DNA from: Aurifilum marmelostoma | Lineage: Eukaryota; Ascomycota; Sordariomycetes; Diaporthales; Cryphonectriaceae | Assembly: GCA_027559495.1 (NCBI GenBank) | Contig: JAMXSV010000007.1 | Coordinates: 806,001 to 870,000 of the forward strand | DNA length: 64,000 bases | Direction: 5' to 3' | Part shown: positions 21,243 to 31,962 of the stretch, piece by piece | Numbering within the stretch: the first letter of the stretch is position 1 | Layout: each line of letters begins with the position of its first letter | Notes under the pieces: generated by a model | What the model was told of the DNA's origin: nothing | The model's input: the letters and a program-made list of their open reading frames with translations, nothing else | Databases searched by the model: none | Program-made: the position numbers and the translations under genes

Positions 21243-21950
21243 TCTATGTGACTCACAGCCCCCAGAGTGTCAGTGGTTGCCCCTCCATTGCCGGGGCCAA
21301 GCCATATTGCCTACGCTGCCAGCCACGCAGCAACCCAGACTTCAGACGACAACGATAATTCGATTAGGGCCTGGCACAAAGACCAAAGTGGAAGGCGGCC
21401 AAACGCGTGCGCACCTGGACCGTGCACCTATGGTAATTACTATATAACAGTGCTGTGTTTCGCCGCAACTTGATCCTTCTTTTCTCTCTTTCCCCTCCAC
21501 ACCACACCACACCACCGCCCCGGGTTGTTGGCGCTGGCACCACATCCCGGGGCCTATATTTGACAAGTCACGCTTTGCCCCCAAAAGATTGCGATGCTGC
21601 CCTGGTCAGCATATATAGGTTGGTCTTCCATGCAACATTACTCATCATCATCATCACCATCATCGTCGTTGGAGCCCCCCTCCCTTTCCCTCCCACCTTC
21701 TCTTCTGCCTCGACTACATCACCCCCCCCCACAAACATCGACGCCTATAGCCCACCATCATACAACACAGCCCCCGTGCTAACCAGACTCACCACATCCC
21801 AGCCCCGATGTCTGAGCCTTGCTATAGCCAAACCCAGTGTGAACCTCCATATAATCCTCCCCCGAGGCCTGGCTGCGCGCTCCCGAGCACGCACCAGGGT
21901 TTCTGCCGATTGAGAGCCGGCCTCCCAAGACGACGCAGCAACACACACAC

Positions 21951-22200
21951 ACTGGGTCCCTGGCGCCCTCAGCCATACCAGTCCTGATATCCCATTGGAG
22001 GCCCGGCCAATCACCCGGGCCCGAGGCCCTGAAGCTACAGGGTCTGCCGATCGAGAGCTTTGACATGAGCTCCCGAGACGCAGACCCAGCTTCAGGGCCT
22101 CGCTGGGATGGCTGTGGGCACAAGGCCCAGATCATCGACTGCGGGCAAGACGTTGACCGGGGCAGCTTCAAACGCCCCAGCCAAGATGTGGAAGCGCTGG
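21951..22200 (+). pseudogene. Shuffled fragments of the DNMT5 gene
   Basis: Three adjacent segments match the DNMT5 gene at 34587-42445 in the same orientation but in a different order. Segment B (21951-22107) matches 36458-36611, including the stretch for ALKLQGLPIESF (methyltransferase motif IX/X region). Segment C (about 22117-22158) matches 36388-36428 (HKAQIIDC). Segment A (about 22161-22200) matches 36251-36290 (SRAPAKMW). In the gene the order is A-C-B. The block carries substitutions and small indels and no intact methyltransferase frame, so it is a non-functional remnant. The substitutions are not dominated by C-to-T changes, so typical RIP is not evident. Confidence 0.7.
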
Positions 22201-22750
22201 GTATGTATTTCGATACCCTCCTGGCTTGGCCTCTTTTCGAATTCTCTCTGACATTTTCGTCAGAATATCAAACCATATCACATCAGACTCGTACAACCCC
22301 GAACCAACACTATGAAGACAATTCATCAAAAAAGACTGGCCACCTGCCCAAGAAAAACAAGACTCGGAAAGATGGTGGAGTGCCCCCTGGTCCTGGGACC
22401 GACAACTTGCCAGACTGCTTCGATAGCTGCAACGTCCTCAGATCGGCAATGACCAAAAGCTTTGCAGATTTCACCAACCCTGGCTACTTGACCTGAACCT
22501 CAGCAATCAACCACGGATCATGAGCAGGGAGGCACTCCACCTGATGGGAAGAGGGATACATCAAACAAAGACAAGGTGTTGAGGAGTAGATATAGCACTT
22601 GAGAATCAAAATCATACAATGGTTCACACAATGATTGGTTTCGTTTATGAGCTGCCTGTGAAGGACAAACATCACTGCCACATGATCATCTTCAAACCAG
22701 ACATGAGCCCGCTTCTCCTTGTGCTTGATTGATGAATACCCACTCTGTCT
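22201..22750. other. Intergenic, 3' side of the carboxylesterase gene
   Basis: An open frame runs to 22496 from the DNMT5 fragment block, but its sequence resembles nothing recognised and is probably chance. The remainder is the 3' flank of the minus-strand esterase gene. Confidence 0.5.
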
Positions 22751-24951
22751 TCACTCATAGTATGTAAGAGACACCCCAATACCACTGCACTGCACCTCTT
22801 CTCTAAAACCATCCTGATAAGGCGGCCACCCTAGAGCCCGCATAGTCAGGTTCCCCTTCACAGCCGGCCTCCACTCCCCCGGGGCCTGCAGTACCTCACT
22901 CGTATTACTATACCCCCTGGCCTTTAGAAACTCCCGATCCGGATTAGGATCGAGCGTTCTAGCAAAAGAAGTCCAGGCATCCACCACCATCTGCTCAAAC
23001 GGCAGATCCCACCTATCCCGAAAAGGCAAGCCCTGGAATGCGATATTCCCAAATACCTCATAGAGATCGCCAGAGTGACACCTGAAGTAAGGGCCGCTGG
23101 GATCGCCGTAGGGAAAGGCCGCGGTGATGGGGGGTTGGCACACGTCGTAGTTGGGCCAGTTGTAGAGCTGGTAGGAGCGCTCCATCTCGTAGTAGTAGAC
23201 CTGGTCCCACAGCCCGCTGTCGAGGCCCGCGTAGACGGTAGCCTCGTCGGCGCAGCGGAATTCTGCGTCTGTGGCGTAGCGGGCGGTCATGTTGAACAGC
23301 TCGAGGGTCTGGTTCGTGCTGTCGGTTGGGGTGGGGAAGAGGCCTGCGGGTGGAGGAGTGAAATATATCTCTTGTAGATAGACGCTCTCGTTGGTTGTGT
23401 CCGGGTACGCGATGAGAGCCGCCGCATCCTCGCGCATGGTGCCCATAAGCAGCTTGTAGGGCGCCGCGGGCCCCGTGAGCGGGAGATGGTCTGAGACAAT
23501 ATACAGCCCATCCTGGACGACATACTCGGCCGTGGTCTCCAAGTTGATGAGGGTGAAGGCGTCTAGCTGGCGCAGGCAGTCGACATCCGCGCAGCCCGTC
23601 TCGTTCAGGATGGCACTACCGGCGACGTCCATCTCCTGCTGAATGGTGTAGTACTCCGAGTACGTCGTGCCGTAGAACAGACCGCCCAGGTTGCTCTGCG
23701 GGATGGCGCCTACAAACTTGCCTTGGGATTCTGGGGAGGCCATCAGGGCGCGGACGGAGCCAGCACCGGCAGACTGCCCAAAGATGGTGATGCGGTCGGG
23801 GTCGCCTCCGAAATCAGCAATGTGGGCAATGACCCAGTCCAGGGCGGTGATCTGATCGGCTATGCCATAGTTGCCGTTGGTGATGCCATCGTCTAGGGCG
23901 AGGAAACCTAGTGTCGACAGTCTGTAGTTGATAGTCACAACCACAACATCTCCTCGAGAGGCCAGGCTGCCTCCGTCAAAGGTGTTGTCGCTACCGCTTC
24001 CGCTCATGTAGGCACCGCCATGTATCCAGAACATGACGGGTTTCAGGTTGGCTCTTTTGTGCTCGCTTCCGAGCCCCGGCAGGTAAGGTGTCCAGATATT
24101 CAGGAACAGGCAGTCCTCTGATCCGGTATCTGCGGCTTGCGCACACTCACTGCCGAATGCTGTGGCCGAGACGGTGCTGTTGGAGCCCGAGTAAAGCTGC
24201 GAGTACGTGAACCGCTCTGGCTGCTGTGCGTAGCGGATGCCATAGAAGCGGAAGGATGTCCGGTCCCGAAAGCTGAGAATGAACAAGAGCATGTGTCAAT
24301 GTATGTCCTGTCGAGATGGAAATCAGTGGGGAGGGATAGTTTGCGGGCTCTAGACCAACCCGATCATCTTGTCATTATTCGAGTCCACAGAGACGTGCCA
24401 CTCGGAAGAGTTCGAAGTCTCCTGTGCAGTAGCCAGAGGTGCCGACTGCGTGCAGAGAGCCGCGAGCTCAAGGCCAGAATGGACCACAGACACCCTGCCC
24501 GAGGCACTGATGGCGCGCGTGCTACTGTTGTCCGAGGAAGAGGCCACCCAGAACTGGGTCTTCTCATCCGCCTTGCCCTCCCAAACAAGATAGTCCAGGC
24601 TGGACTGAATACTCGCTCCGGCACCATCTGGAGACCACAACTTCTCGCCCAGTGCCTTACACCCTTGGACGGCGCCCTGGTGCGAAGAAAGCCTGCTGAG
24701 CAGGATCACTGCCGAGTCTATGTACGGACTGTTTGTGCCTGGATATCACACACGCCCAAAGTTAGTCAGGACGTCTCGCTCACACATGCAACACGGCAGC
24801 ACATGCCTTGGAGATCATTGTTCATAAGAATAGTGAGGTCTGAGTCAAGACTTCGAGGAGACGGCGTCGCGGCAGTGAAGGAGACCAGGAGAAGGAGGAG
24901 GAGGAAAGAGACGGCACTCCTCAGGAGGTAAAGACTGTGGGAAGGAGCCAT
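22751..24951 (-). CDS. Secreted type-B carboxylesterase/lipase
   Basis: A carboxylesterase family B (alpha/beta hydrolase) protein of 681 aa. Exons in transcript order are 24951-24807, 24738-24360 and 24272-22751. The first residues contain a hydrophobic signal peptide (MAPSHSLYLLRSAVSFLLLL...), so the enzyme is probably secreted. Family marks are DLQGTNSPYIDSAVILL, FRFYGIRYAQQPERF, the EDCLFLNIWTP signature, the oxyanion-hole region WIHGGAYMSGSG, and GQSAGAGS (about residue 334) with the nucleophile Ser in a GQSAG rather than GESAG elbow. A candidate catalytic His is in FRCHSGDLYEVFG (about residue 573). Several NxS/T sites suggest glycosylation. The first intron joins in phase only if its donor is GC (CAAG|GCATGT), giving G|GC at the junction. 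The substrate is unknown. Confidence 0.88.
24739..24806 (-). other. Probable GC-AG intron
   Basis: This is the first intron of the carboxylesterase gene. The donor reads AAG|GCATGT and the acceptor ATATCCAG. Only this donor keeps the frame and yields the family sequence DLQGTNSPYIDSA. The nearby GT donor (GGCAT|GTGCTG) shifts the frame. Confidence 0.7.
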
Positions 24952-25862
24952 GCTGCTCGAGGTCCTCAACCGGGGGAAAGGGCAACCAAGAAGAAGCCGG
25001 TGAGTGAGGCAGGAGCAAGACAGAGAGAGATCTTCAGCGCCACGGCAGGGGCCTCTTTCCCATCTACTCGCGACCCGCCGCTCTGTTCATATATGAATAC
25101 TACATTTTAGATCCTTGTTTACCTCGGCAACATAGTACAGTACGAGACCACCTCGTGATTGTTTTCTCCGTTACCAATTGGGGCGGTGAGCCCATGCACA
25201 ATGCAAGTAAACCTGTGAGGTCCCAAGTACAGTGGAACGGATTCGGGGGGGGGGGGGTGGCAGCGGGGAAGGCAGGACCTGGACTGGGGAGCAGGGACTG
25301 GGGAATAAAGCCCATCGTCAAAATCCACCAGTCAATGCGTGCGCTAGGGACAACGTCAGTGGGGGAGTTTCTCGGGTGGACGGTCCGCAACCAGACATAC
25401 TTACTCTATGTAGTAGACAGCTTGGCACTAATTTCTTTTCTCTTGTCCATCATGTTGAGAAGTGCAGAAAGAGGGGCAGCTTAAGAGGCGGGGGTGAGCC
25501 CGGGGGGGGGGGGATATCTTACTATCTCGTTGATCATTTGGAACATTTTCTTGTTGCTACGAGGGGAGAGACAACAAGAATCACGATGGTCATATCAAAA
25601 AGAAGTAGAGAAGAGGAGGAGGGGGGGTGGGGGGAAGGGTGGAAGAGAGTTAAATTAGGGGGGTATACCATCAAAATGAATCACTTGCCGGCGCCACGCA
25701 AGAAGAAAAAGACAAAAAAAAAAAAAAGAAAACAAGGGGAAAAACCAAAGAAGGAGGATCTCTTGTGTGTCAGATCAAGCAAGCAAGCAAGCAGCCCAGC
25801 AAGAGCAAGCAGAGCAAGTAGGTATAGGCAGGCAGGTGTCGAGGAGAAGAGAACACCCCTCA
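24952..25862. other. Intergenic region upstream of the esterase
   Basis: A gap of 911 nt between the esterase start and the 3' end of the calponin-domain gene, both on the minus strand. It has G runs at 25246-25258 and 25501-25512 and an A-rich patch near 25710-25740. A CAAG repeat at about 25777-25815 is the likely 3' UTR of the next gene. No ORF of interest was seen. Confidence 0.6.
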
Positions 25863-28051
25863 TCAACGACCAGAACCTGGTGTGCCGGGCAGTGGCCTTG
25901 GTCCTGCGATCTGCCTCCTCCCTGCGCCGATGCCCTGTGTCCCGCGGTTCTGATTGTCACCACCCGTGAACCCAGCCCACTGGCCAACGTCCCACCTCCC
26001 ACCGACGCCACCACCGATGCCGTCCACTCCGTCTCCAGACCGTGCCGCCTTGGCCGTCTCCTTCTGTGATTCCTCCCACTCGCGCTGCCGCTGCCGCTCC
26101 ATCTCCATCTCCCGCTCCAGCAGCGACTTGGACGCCCACCCGCCTGCCTTGGTCCGCTGCTGTGTCTGCTGCCGCCTTCGATCCTCGGCGTCTCGCTCCG
26201 CCGTCGCTCCGAGCTCGCGCGAGTACGTGGGTGATGCCTGCTTCTGCTGCTGCACGGGAGCCGGGCTGGTGGCCAGGAAACGGTCGGTACGGTTCATCTG
26301 TGGAGAGGGTGATGGTGAGGTAGGTGAGGAGTAGTTTCGGGGGTCCGGTAGAGGCCGGGAGCTGCCACCAGTATTGTGCGCCATTACCTTGGGTGTGGAG
26401 GGATCGCTTGTGCGGGGCGTCCTGACAGCCTTTGCACTTGACGGCGTCGGCGGGGTCGACGAGGCCGTGGGGTCGGGTAGGGGACGCGAGTTCTGTCGTG
26501 GTGGGGGTTGTGGCCGCTGCTGCTGGTGCTTCTGCTGGTGCTTGCGCTCGTTCCAGGATTGCCTTAGGCCTTCGCCGTCCGAATCGTCGCCGCGGGCCCA
26601 CGAGTCCTGTCTGCTTGGTGTACCGCTCGCGGGGCGTGGTCGGCTACGTGAGCGAATCCTGGCCTTAGCATCGACGCTCTTCATCCGGATCCGGGTCTGT
26701 CGCTCACTCTCGTACTCGGCTTCTCGCCGCCGCGCGCGCTCCAGCTCCTCCTCGAGCTCCCTGATGCGCTGGTTGGGGTCGCTGCTGCCGCTGCTGCTGC
26801 TGCCGCCGCCGCCGCCGCTAACAATACCTTGTTCTGCCTGATACTGGCTCAGGAACTGGCCGTGCAGGCGGGAGTTGGCCCTGCTCCGGACCTTGCCCCG
26901 CTCCTCGGCCAGGCGCCTCTCCGCTTCTTCCTCATCCCTGCGCCGCTTCTCCTCCGTGATCTTCCACTGGCGCTCCTCCTCCTCCCACCGCCGCTTCTCC
27001 TCCAGCAGCCGCGCCTCCTCCTCGCGCTTGCGCTTCGTCTCCTCCTGCCACCTGCGCTCCTGCTGCTCCGCCTCCAGCTGTGCGCGCTTCGCCTCGGCCT
27101 CCTCGCGCTGCCTCTTCTCCTCGGCCTCCTTCTCCCTCCGGAGCTTCTGCTTCTCGGCAAGGCTGGGCACGGCCGGACCGGCGCTGGTGATCTGCCGCCT
27201 CCCGCCAAACGAGATGCCGAGGTTGCCCTGGCTCGCGCCGCCCATGTAGCCGTACTGCGCAATGTTCCACGCCGGCGAGGTCACGCCCTCGTGGGCCCGG
27301 CTGCTCCAGCTGCTGACCGAGGGCGACTTGGACCCGTTCTGCGCCGTCGGGCTCCTGTTGGGCGAGAAGCGGCCAGAACCCGAGTCGCCTGTCTTGCTTG
27401 CCGTCAGTGCCGAGCGGATGGTGTGGGCCGAGGAGGAGGCGTTGCTGCTGTTGGACATGCCGCGCGGCCGCTCACCGGCTGTAGGCGTCGGAGACAGGTG
27501 GCCCGGCGCACCAGTCCTCTGTGGGCTGAGGCCTGCAGCGCGTGGGCCGATGGCAGAGGGGAAAGCAGCCGGGTTCGCCTGGTTCGCTGCGCGGGTGAAG
27601 GCGCCCAGACATTGTAGGACCTGCGCCGGGTCTTTGGCCTCGTACAGGTCGACCGTAAGGAACATGTCGTGCTCCTGGAGGTTGAGCGGTGGTTGCTTGC
27701 AGGCTCGGAGGAAGTGGGAGATGTTCTCCATCTGTACGAAGGGCATCGCAGAGGTCTTGAACTTGACACCGGGCGGGGGCAAGGCGAGGTTGACGAGCCT
27801 GTTTTTTTGTGACACCACCAGAGTGCTTAGCCATCTATGCTTGAAGAGACACCAATGGTCACATTTTGCCTGACGAAAACCTACTTGCAGAGCGCCACAC
27901 CGTCCTTCAGAGACTCGAGCAGGTCGCCTGAAGACAGGCGCTCGCCCAGGATACCCTCGATCCATGCTCGCATCTCGTTGGCCGCGGCGGGCGTATACTT
28001 ATCAAGGCGCATCTTGCGCAGATCTCTGTCCAAAGACGTCACCGAAGCCAT
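25863..28051 (-). CDS. Calponin-homology domain protein with coiled-coil tail
   Basis: A protein of 700 aa: an N-terminal calponin-homology (CH) domain of the transgelin/Scp1 type followed by a long tail. Exons are 28051-27885 and 27798-25863. The CH domain begins MASVTSLDRDLRKMRLDKYT, continues through WIEGILGERL and DLLESLKDGVALCKLVNLAL across the splice, and includes MPFVQMENISHFL and DLYEAKDPAQVLQCL (to about residue 140). A Ser/Pro-rich linker follows. Then comes a highly charged Glu/Arg/Lys coiled coil (about residues 280-425), and a Pro/Gln-rich tail with repeated SRPLPDP motifs. Single-CH proteins of this type bind and bundle F-actin. The long coiled-coil tail is more than yeast Scp1 has and may add dimerisation or other contacts. 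The actin role is inferred from the family. Confidence 0.88.
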
Positions 28052-29238
28052 GGTGGGCGTCGCTGCTGCTGCTGCTTCTGCTGCTGCTACTACTGCTGCG
28101 TGTGCTCGATGTATAGATTCGTGTGTGTGCGCTGTGCGCGATGTTGTTGGTAGTGTGTGACAGATTTGAGAGCCGACAAGATCGGCCGCGTATAGATCGA
28201 AAATACCAGTTTACAACGGTGACGTATGTTCTCGTTCCGTCTGTGTGTGCGCTCCGAGTTGTTGACACCGAGGCTGGCAACCGGGCTGGGCGGGAGGTAT
28301 GCGATCGATCTGGAACGGGTCGAGTCGGTTCTGGGCCGCGTCCACTAAGGTGTACGTACTCGAGGGGGGGCAGGAAAAAAAAAGAAAAAAAAAGAGGACA
28401 AAATGCCAACCGACACGACAGCAACGGTGTTTGTTGTTGTTATTTAAGAAAACGAGAGCTGTTCACTATAGACGACGGAGAGGGCGAGATTGCCTGGTGG
28501 ATTTTCGTCAAATTGCAGACAGTTGTAGGAGAGATGACTTGATTTACTGGAGGGTGCGCACACCAGGCGCAATGACCGCCAGCCAGCATGAACACATCGT
28601 GTTAGTGGCCCAGACTACCCCCATCAGCATCCGGCTCCCAGTGGCATTAGGGAGGGGAGAGGGTTGCTGTTGAAGAAAGAGGGGCATTTCCCCCTAACTG
28701 GGCCAGTACATCCCTGGTTGTGGTCCCTGTTTTCTGTCCCCTGTTCTTCACCGTTAGTCGGCGGTCGCTGTACCGTCATAGTACTTGAGAGGGGACAGCC
28801 CCTGTGTCTTCCAAGGTTGTTCCCGCCTACCGCCTGCCGAGAAGCCCTATTACTACAGTATGACAGCAGCACGTCAAGAGCCCACCCCTGCCCCCCCTTT
28901 AGCCCCTCCCCAGCCATCCGTGCCAACCCGGCCACCAAAAACCAGCAGCACAGACGTCACTTCTAGAAGACCTGTCTCCCCCCTGGCTCGCTAGAGAGAG
29001 CACGGAGGGGTAAGTGAGCCCTGGCATCCCACATCCCCCCCCCCTTGTGGCTGGGATCCACCCCAGAACGCGGTCGCGTCGAATGGGAGTTTGGTAGAAA
29101 GCCATTACCTAGTAAAATAACTTGGTGGCGCATAAACTATGATTTCATGACAACCCAACAGAACATTTGCCAGCGTGATCATTCGAGGCTTTCTGCTGCG
29201 TCCCGAACTTGCTCGAACCAGCGCAACCCCGAACTCAG
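28052..29238. other. Divergent promoter region, CH-domain gene and NDUFAF2
   Basis: A gap of 1.19 kb between divergent start codons. It contains a GCT-rich leader next to the CH-domain start, a C run (29035-29044) and no convincing ORF. Confidence 0.65.
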
Positions 29239-29944
29239 ATGTCCTCGAAACAGATCTCACCCCTTCTACGAACATGGTATAAGTGGAAAGCCCTCCGTCT
29301 ACCATGGCGGAAGAGGTTTCTGGTTGGTATGTTCCTAGTGCAAAAGACCCGATCTTCGAAACATCATCGTCGCCTCTACCAATACTGACCCATTTCCCTC
29401 CCCTCCAAAAACAGGTCTCGACCTCCAAGGCAACACCTACTGGGAATTCCGGGACGTCCGTGGTGACCCCCGCCCCGGCGAACCCGTCCGCTGGCGCCGC
29501 ATCGTGCACTACCCCCGCAACACCCACTACGGCGAGGTCAAGGTGTCACCGCAGTGGCATCAGTGGCTGCGCAACATGCGTGAGAGGCCGCCCACGCTCC
29601 AAGAGCAACACCAAGAGGCAAGGCGGCAGGCTCAGATGAAGTACCTGGCCGCAGAGGCTGACGCCAGGTGGGAAGCCAAGCCGAGGGTGATGGAGGCGCC
29701 GGCGGCGCAGCAGCAGCGACAACAAGCCATGCCAGTTTTAGAGAGCAGTACTGCGCAGAGGTCAGGAGGAGGCGAGGCTGGGGACGAGCAGGCGGGAGGA
29801 GGAGGAGGAGCGGCTGCGCAGCCTGCGTCGGAGGGGCGTCAGGAGGTCGAGAAGAAAGAGGATCCGTGGAAGAAGCATCGTCGGGCTGGACCAAGTGAAG
29901 ACTGGCAGCCGCAGGCCTGGACACCACCGGCGTCGAAACGGTGA
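29239..29944 (+). CDS. Complex I assembly factor NDUFAF2 / mimitin homologue
   Basis: A protein of 205 aa with the NDUFA12/B17.2 fold, matching the assembly factor NDUFAF2 (B17.2L, mimitin) that helps build respiratory complex I in mitochondria. Exons are 29239-29326 and 29415-29944. The start MSSKQISPLLRTWYKWKALR is basic and Trp-rich, and the splice gives LPWRKRFLVG|LDLQGNTYWEF. It is followed by WRRIVHYPRNTHYGEVKVSP and QWHQWLRNMRERPPT, the family core. After about residue 100 the protein is a low-complexity Ala/Gln/Glu-rich tail ending in DWQPQAWTPPASKR, a common tail style in fungal homologues. The ATG at 29239 was chosen because it is in frame with the conserved WYKWK block. Confidence 0.88.
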
Positions 29945-30148
29945 CAATATAGGAGCCTTGTTGTACTATCATGATAGTCATCAATAATTTTGATTCTAGC
30001 AATGGTATCAATCTTCCAAGAATCACCCGCCCATAACGCCACTTTTGAACCTGAACAGACCCACCTGCCAACAAGCCCTATCAAATGCATATCCTCCAGC
30101 CGTCCTCTACCACATCTCCCCAGAGAAAAAATGGCGTGTTAAGTCGTC
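29945..30148. other. Convergent 3' ends
   Basis: A short gap of 204 nt shared by the 3' ends of NDUFAF2 (+) and the unrecognised gene (-). No gene was seen. Confidence 0.7.
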
Positions 30149-31962
30149 TCACAGGCCATGCATTGCTTGCACCTTCAGGAGCTGAGTCAATGCCAAAATG
30201 CGTGCCTCGGAAGCGTGGAGGATCTCTCTCGCAGCCCTCTCGCCATCTGGCTTGCGGCTGTTCTTTTTGGGCGCAGACTTGTCCCTCCGAGCCCGCACGC
30301 CCGTGTCCACGGCCTGCTGCAGCTCTTCCGTCCACCTCACACCTCCGCCCTGCCACAGCATCCGGAAGAGCGTCTCGATTGCCAATGACAGCTTAGCGTT
30401 GTTGACAGCAGTCCGGTACGCAAAGGGCAGATAGCACTTCTCCAGGATGCGGTCGCTGATCGACTCCGACTCGTCCGCCTCCGGGTGCACGTCGTAAGGC
30501 ATAGGAGTCGAGCCCGGGAGGAGGGGCGGCATCAGGAGGCGGATGGTTGCAACCAGCGACTTGACATCGAGAGCAGAATCGTGCGGCGCGACAAAGCGCG
30601 CAAAGGCAGGCACGGGCAGCTGGCGGACCCTTTCGGCGAATTCGCTGTACAGATCCGCCAGGCTGAACCTGCATCTGTCCGGCACATCTTCTGCGGCTCG
30701 TGACAACTGGCGATGAGTATTAGCAATGGGAAGGATCCGGTTACGCAACGTGTCGGCATACAACACTTACCAGTGCAAAGATACGAGAGCGCATCCGGAT
30801 GGTCTCGAGCAGTGACGACTTTGTCCACGACGTGGAATCGTCGTCCATGTCGGTAGCCGGTGTCCTCTGGTTGCTAGGAGTTGGTGTCTGGGAGCCCTCG
30901 GAGGATGAGTCTTTCATATAGTCACCAAAGTCGTCGTTGTCGAGATCAAGCTTCCGCCGCTTCCTCTTCTTGCAGCTTTCAGACCTGACTCTTGTCTCCC
31001 TCTCGAACACCTCCTCGTATATTTTGGTCGAAGAGGCGCCCCCGTCGGCAAACAGCGCGCTCATGATGGGCTTCAGTGGTGATAGCCGGTTGTTGGCCGG
31101 TGTGATGTAGGACACCAGGAGAGAGTCCCAGAGCAAGGGATGTTCCGCCCTTTCCCCCTTGCCTAGGCGTTCTAGGTCTAGACGTCTTCTCTCCTCATAG
31201 TCTAGCTGGAGCACATCCAGCATATAGTCGAGCCAGGGCTTCCACCATCGCCACCGGTGCGGGTACAGCGCGCTGCAGTTGAGTGCCCAGCCGAGAACCC
31301 TCCAGAAGTTCTGGCCACGCGCCCAGACGCTCCCGCCGTTGGCCGTCTTGCCGTAGATGCATTCCTCCTCGCTCTCGGACCCGTCTCGAGGGGGACTGTC
31401 GGTTGTGCGACGGCGACGTGGACTGTGATTGCGGAACAGGAACGCGTCTCGCAGTCTGCCGTTGACCGGCCCGACGAGGCTGAGGACGCTGCGCAGGATG
31501 GAGAGGGACATGGGCGCGACATCTTGCTCGGCGTTCTTGGAGAGCATGGAGGTGTGCTTGGGCAGGATCGCAAGGGTGGCCAGCATCGCGAGCTGAGCGG
31601 GTGGTGGAACAAGGGCAGGCCTGGTCAGGGCTGTCGAGCTTGAAATGCCATCGCACAGGATGCTGTTGAGCAGGTCCAGGCCGGCGGCATCTTTTTTGCG
31701 GGCGAAAGAGGGTCAGAGGAGACGCAGTCAGCCTGGTCGCTCGCCACATGTGGTACACACTCATGCAGCAGGATTCCTTGCCCTACTTACAGGTCTGCTC
31801 CTCAAGATGGATCTGGCAGCGATATCTCAGCTCGTAGGGGAATTCTTCGGCCTTGCGGTACAAGGGGATCTTGTGGGTGATTTTGTTGGTTGTAGGCTCG
31901 GAGGGGCTGGTCATCTCTATATCTTGCGTGCCAGGATTGACAACGCCTGAAAAGGCAGCCAT
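30149..31962 (-). CDS. Unrecognised conserved-looking protein, 549 aa
   Basis: A three-exon gene (31962-31791, 31690-30771, 30706-30149) with all junctions in phase. The protein begins MAAFSGVVNPGTQDIEMTSP. A helical N-terminal region (LYRKAEEFPYELRYRCQIHL, LDLLNSILCDGISSS) is followed by a Trp-rich block (GQNFWRVLGWALNCSALYPH then WWKPWLDYMLDVLQ, about residues 190-235). An Arg/Lys cluster (CKKRKRRKLDLDNDD) looks like a nuclear signal. A Ser/Thr-rich linker leads to a helical C-terminal half (RCRFSLADLYSEFAERVRQL) with basic KSAPKKNSRK. I do not recognise the family. A nuclear protein is a guess from the basic cluster. The acceptor of intron 1 (aaaaaag) lacks the usual pyrimidine, but the frame supports it. 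Confidence 0.8.

Noticed and set aside
21951..22200. RIP as the cause of the DNMT5 fragment changes
   Set aside because: The differences from the gene are mixed and include indels; the fragment is not enriched for C-to-T or G-to-A changes.
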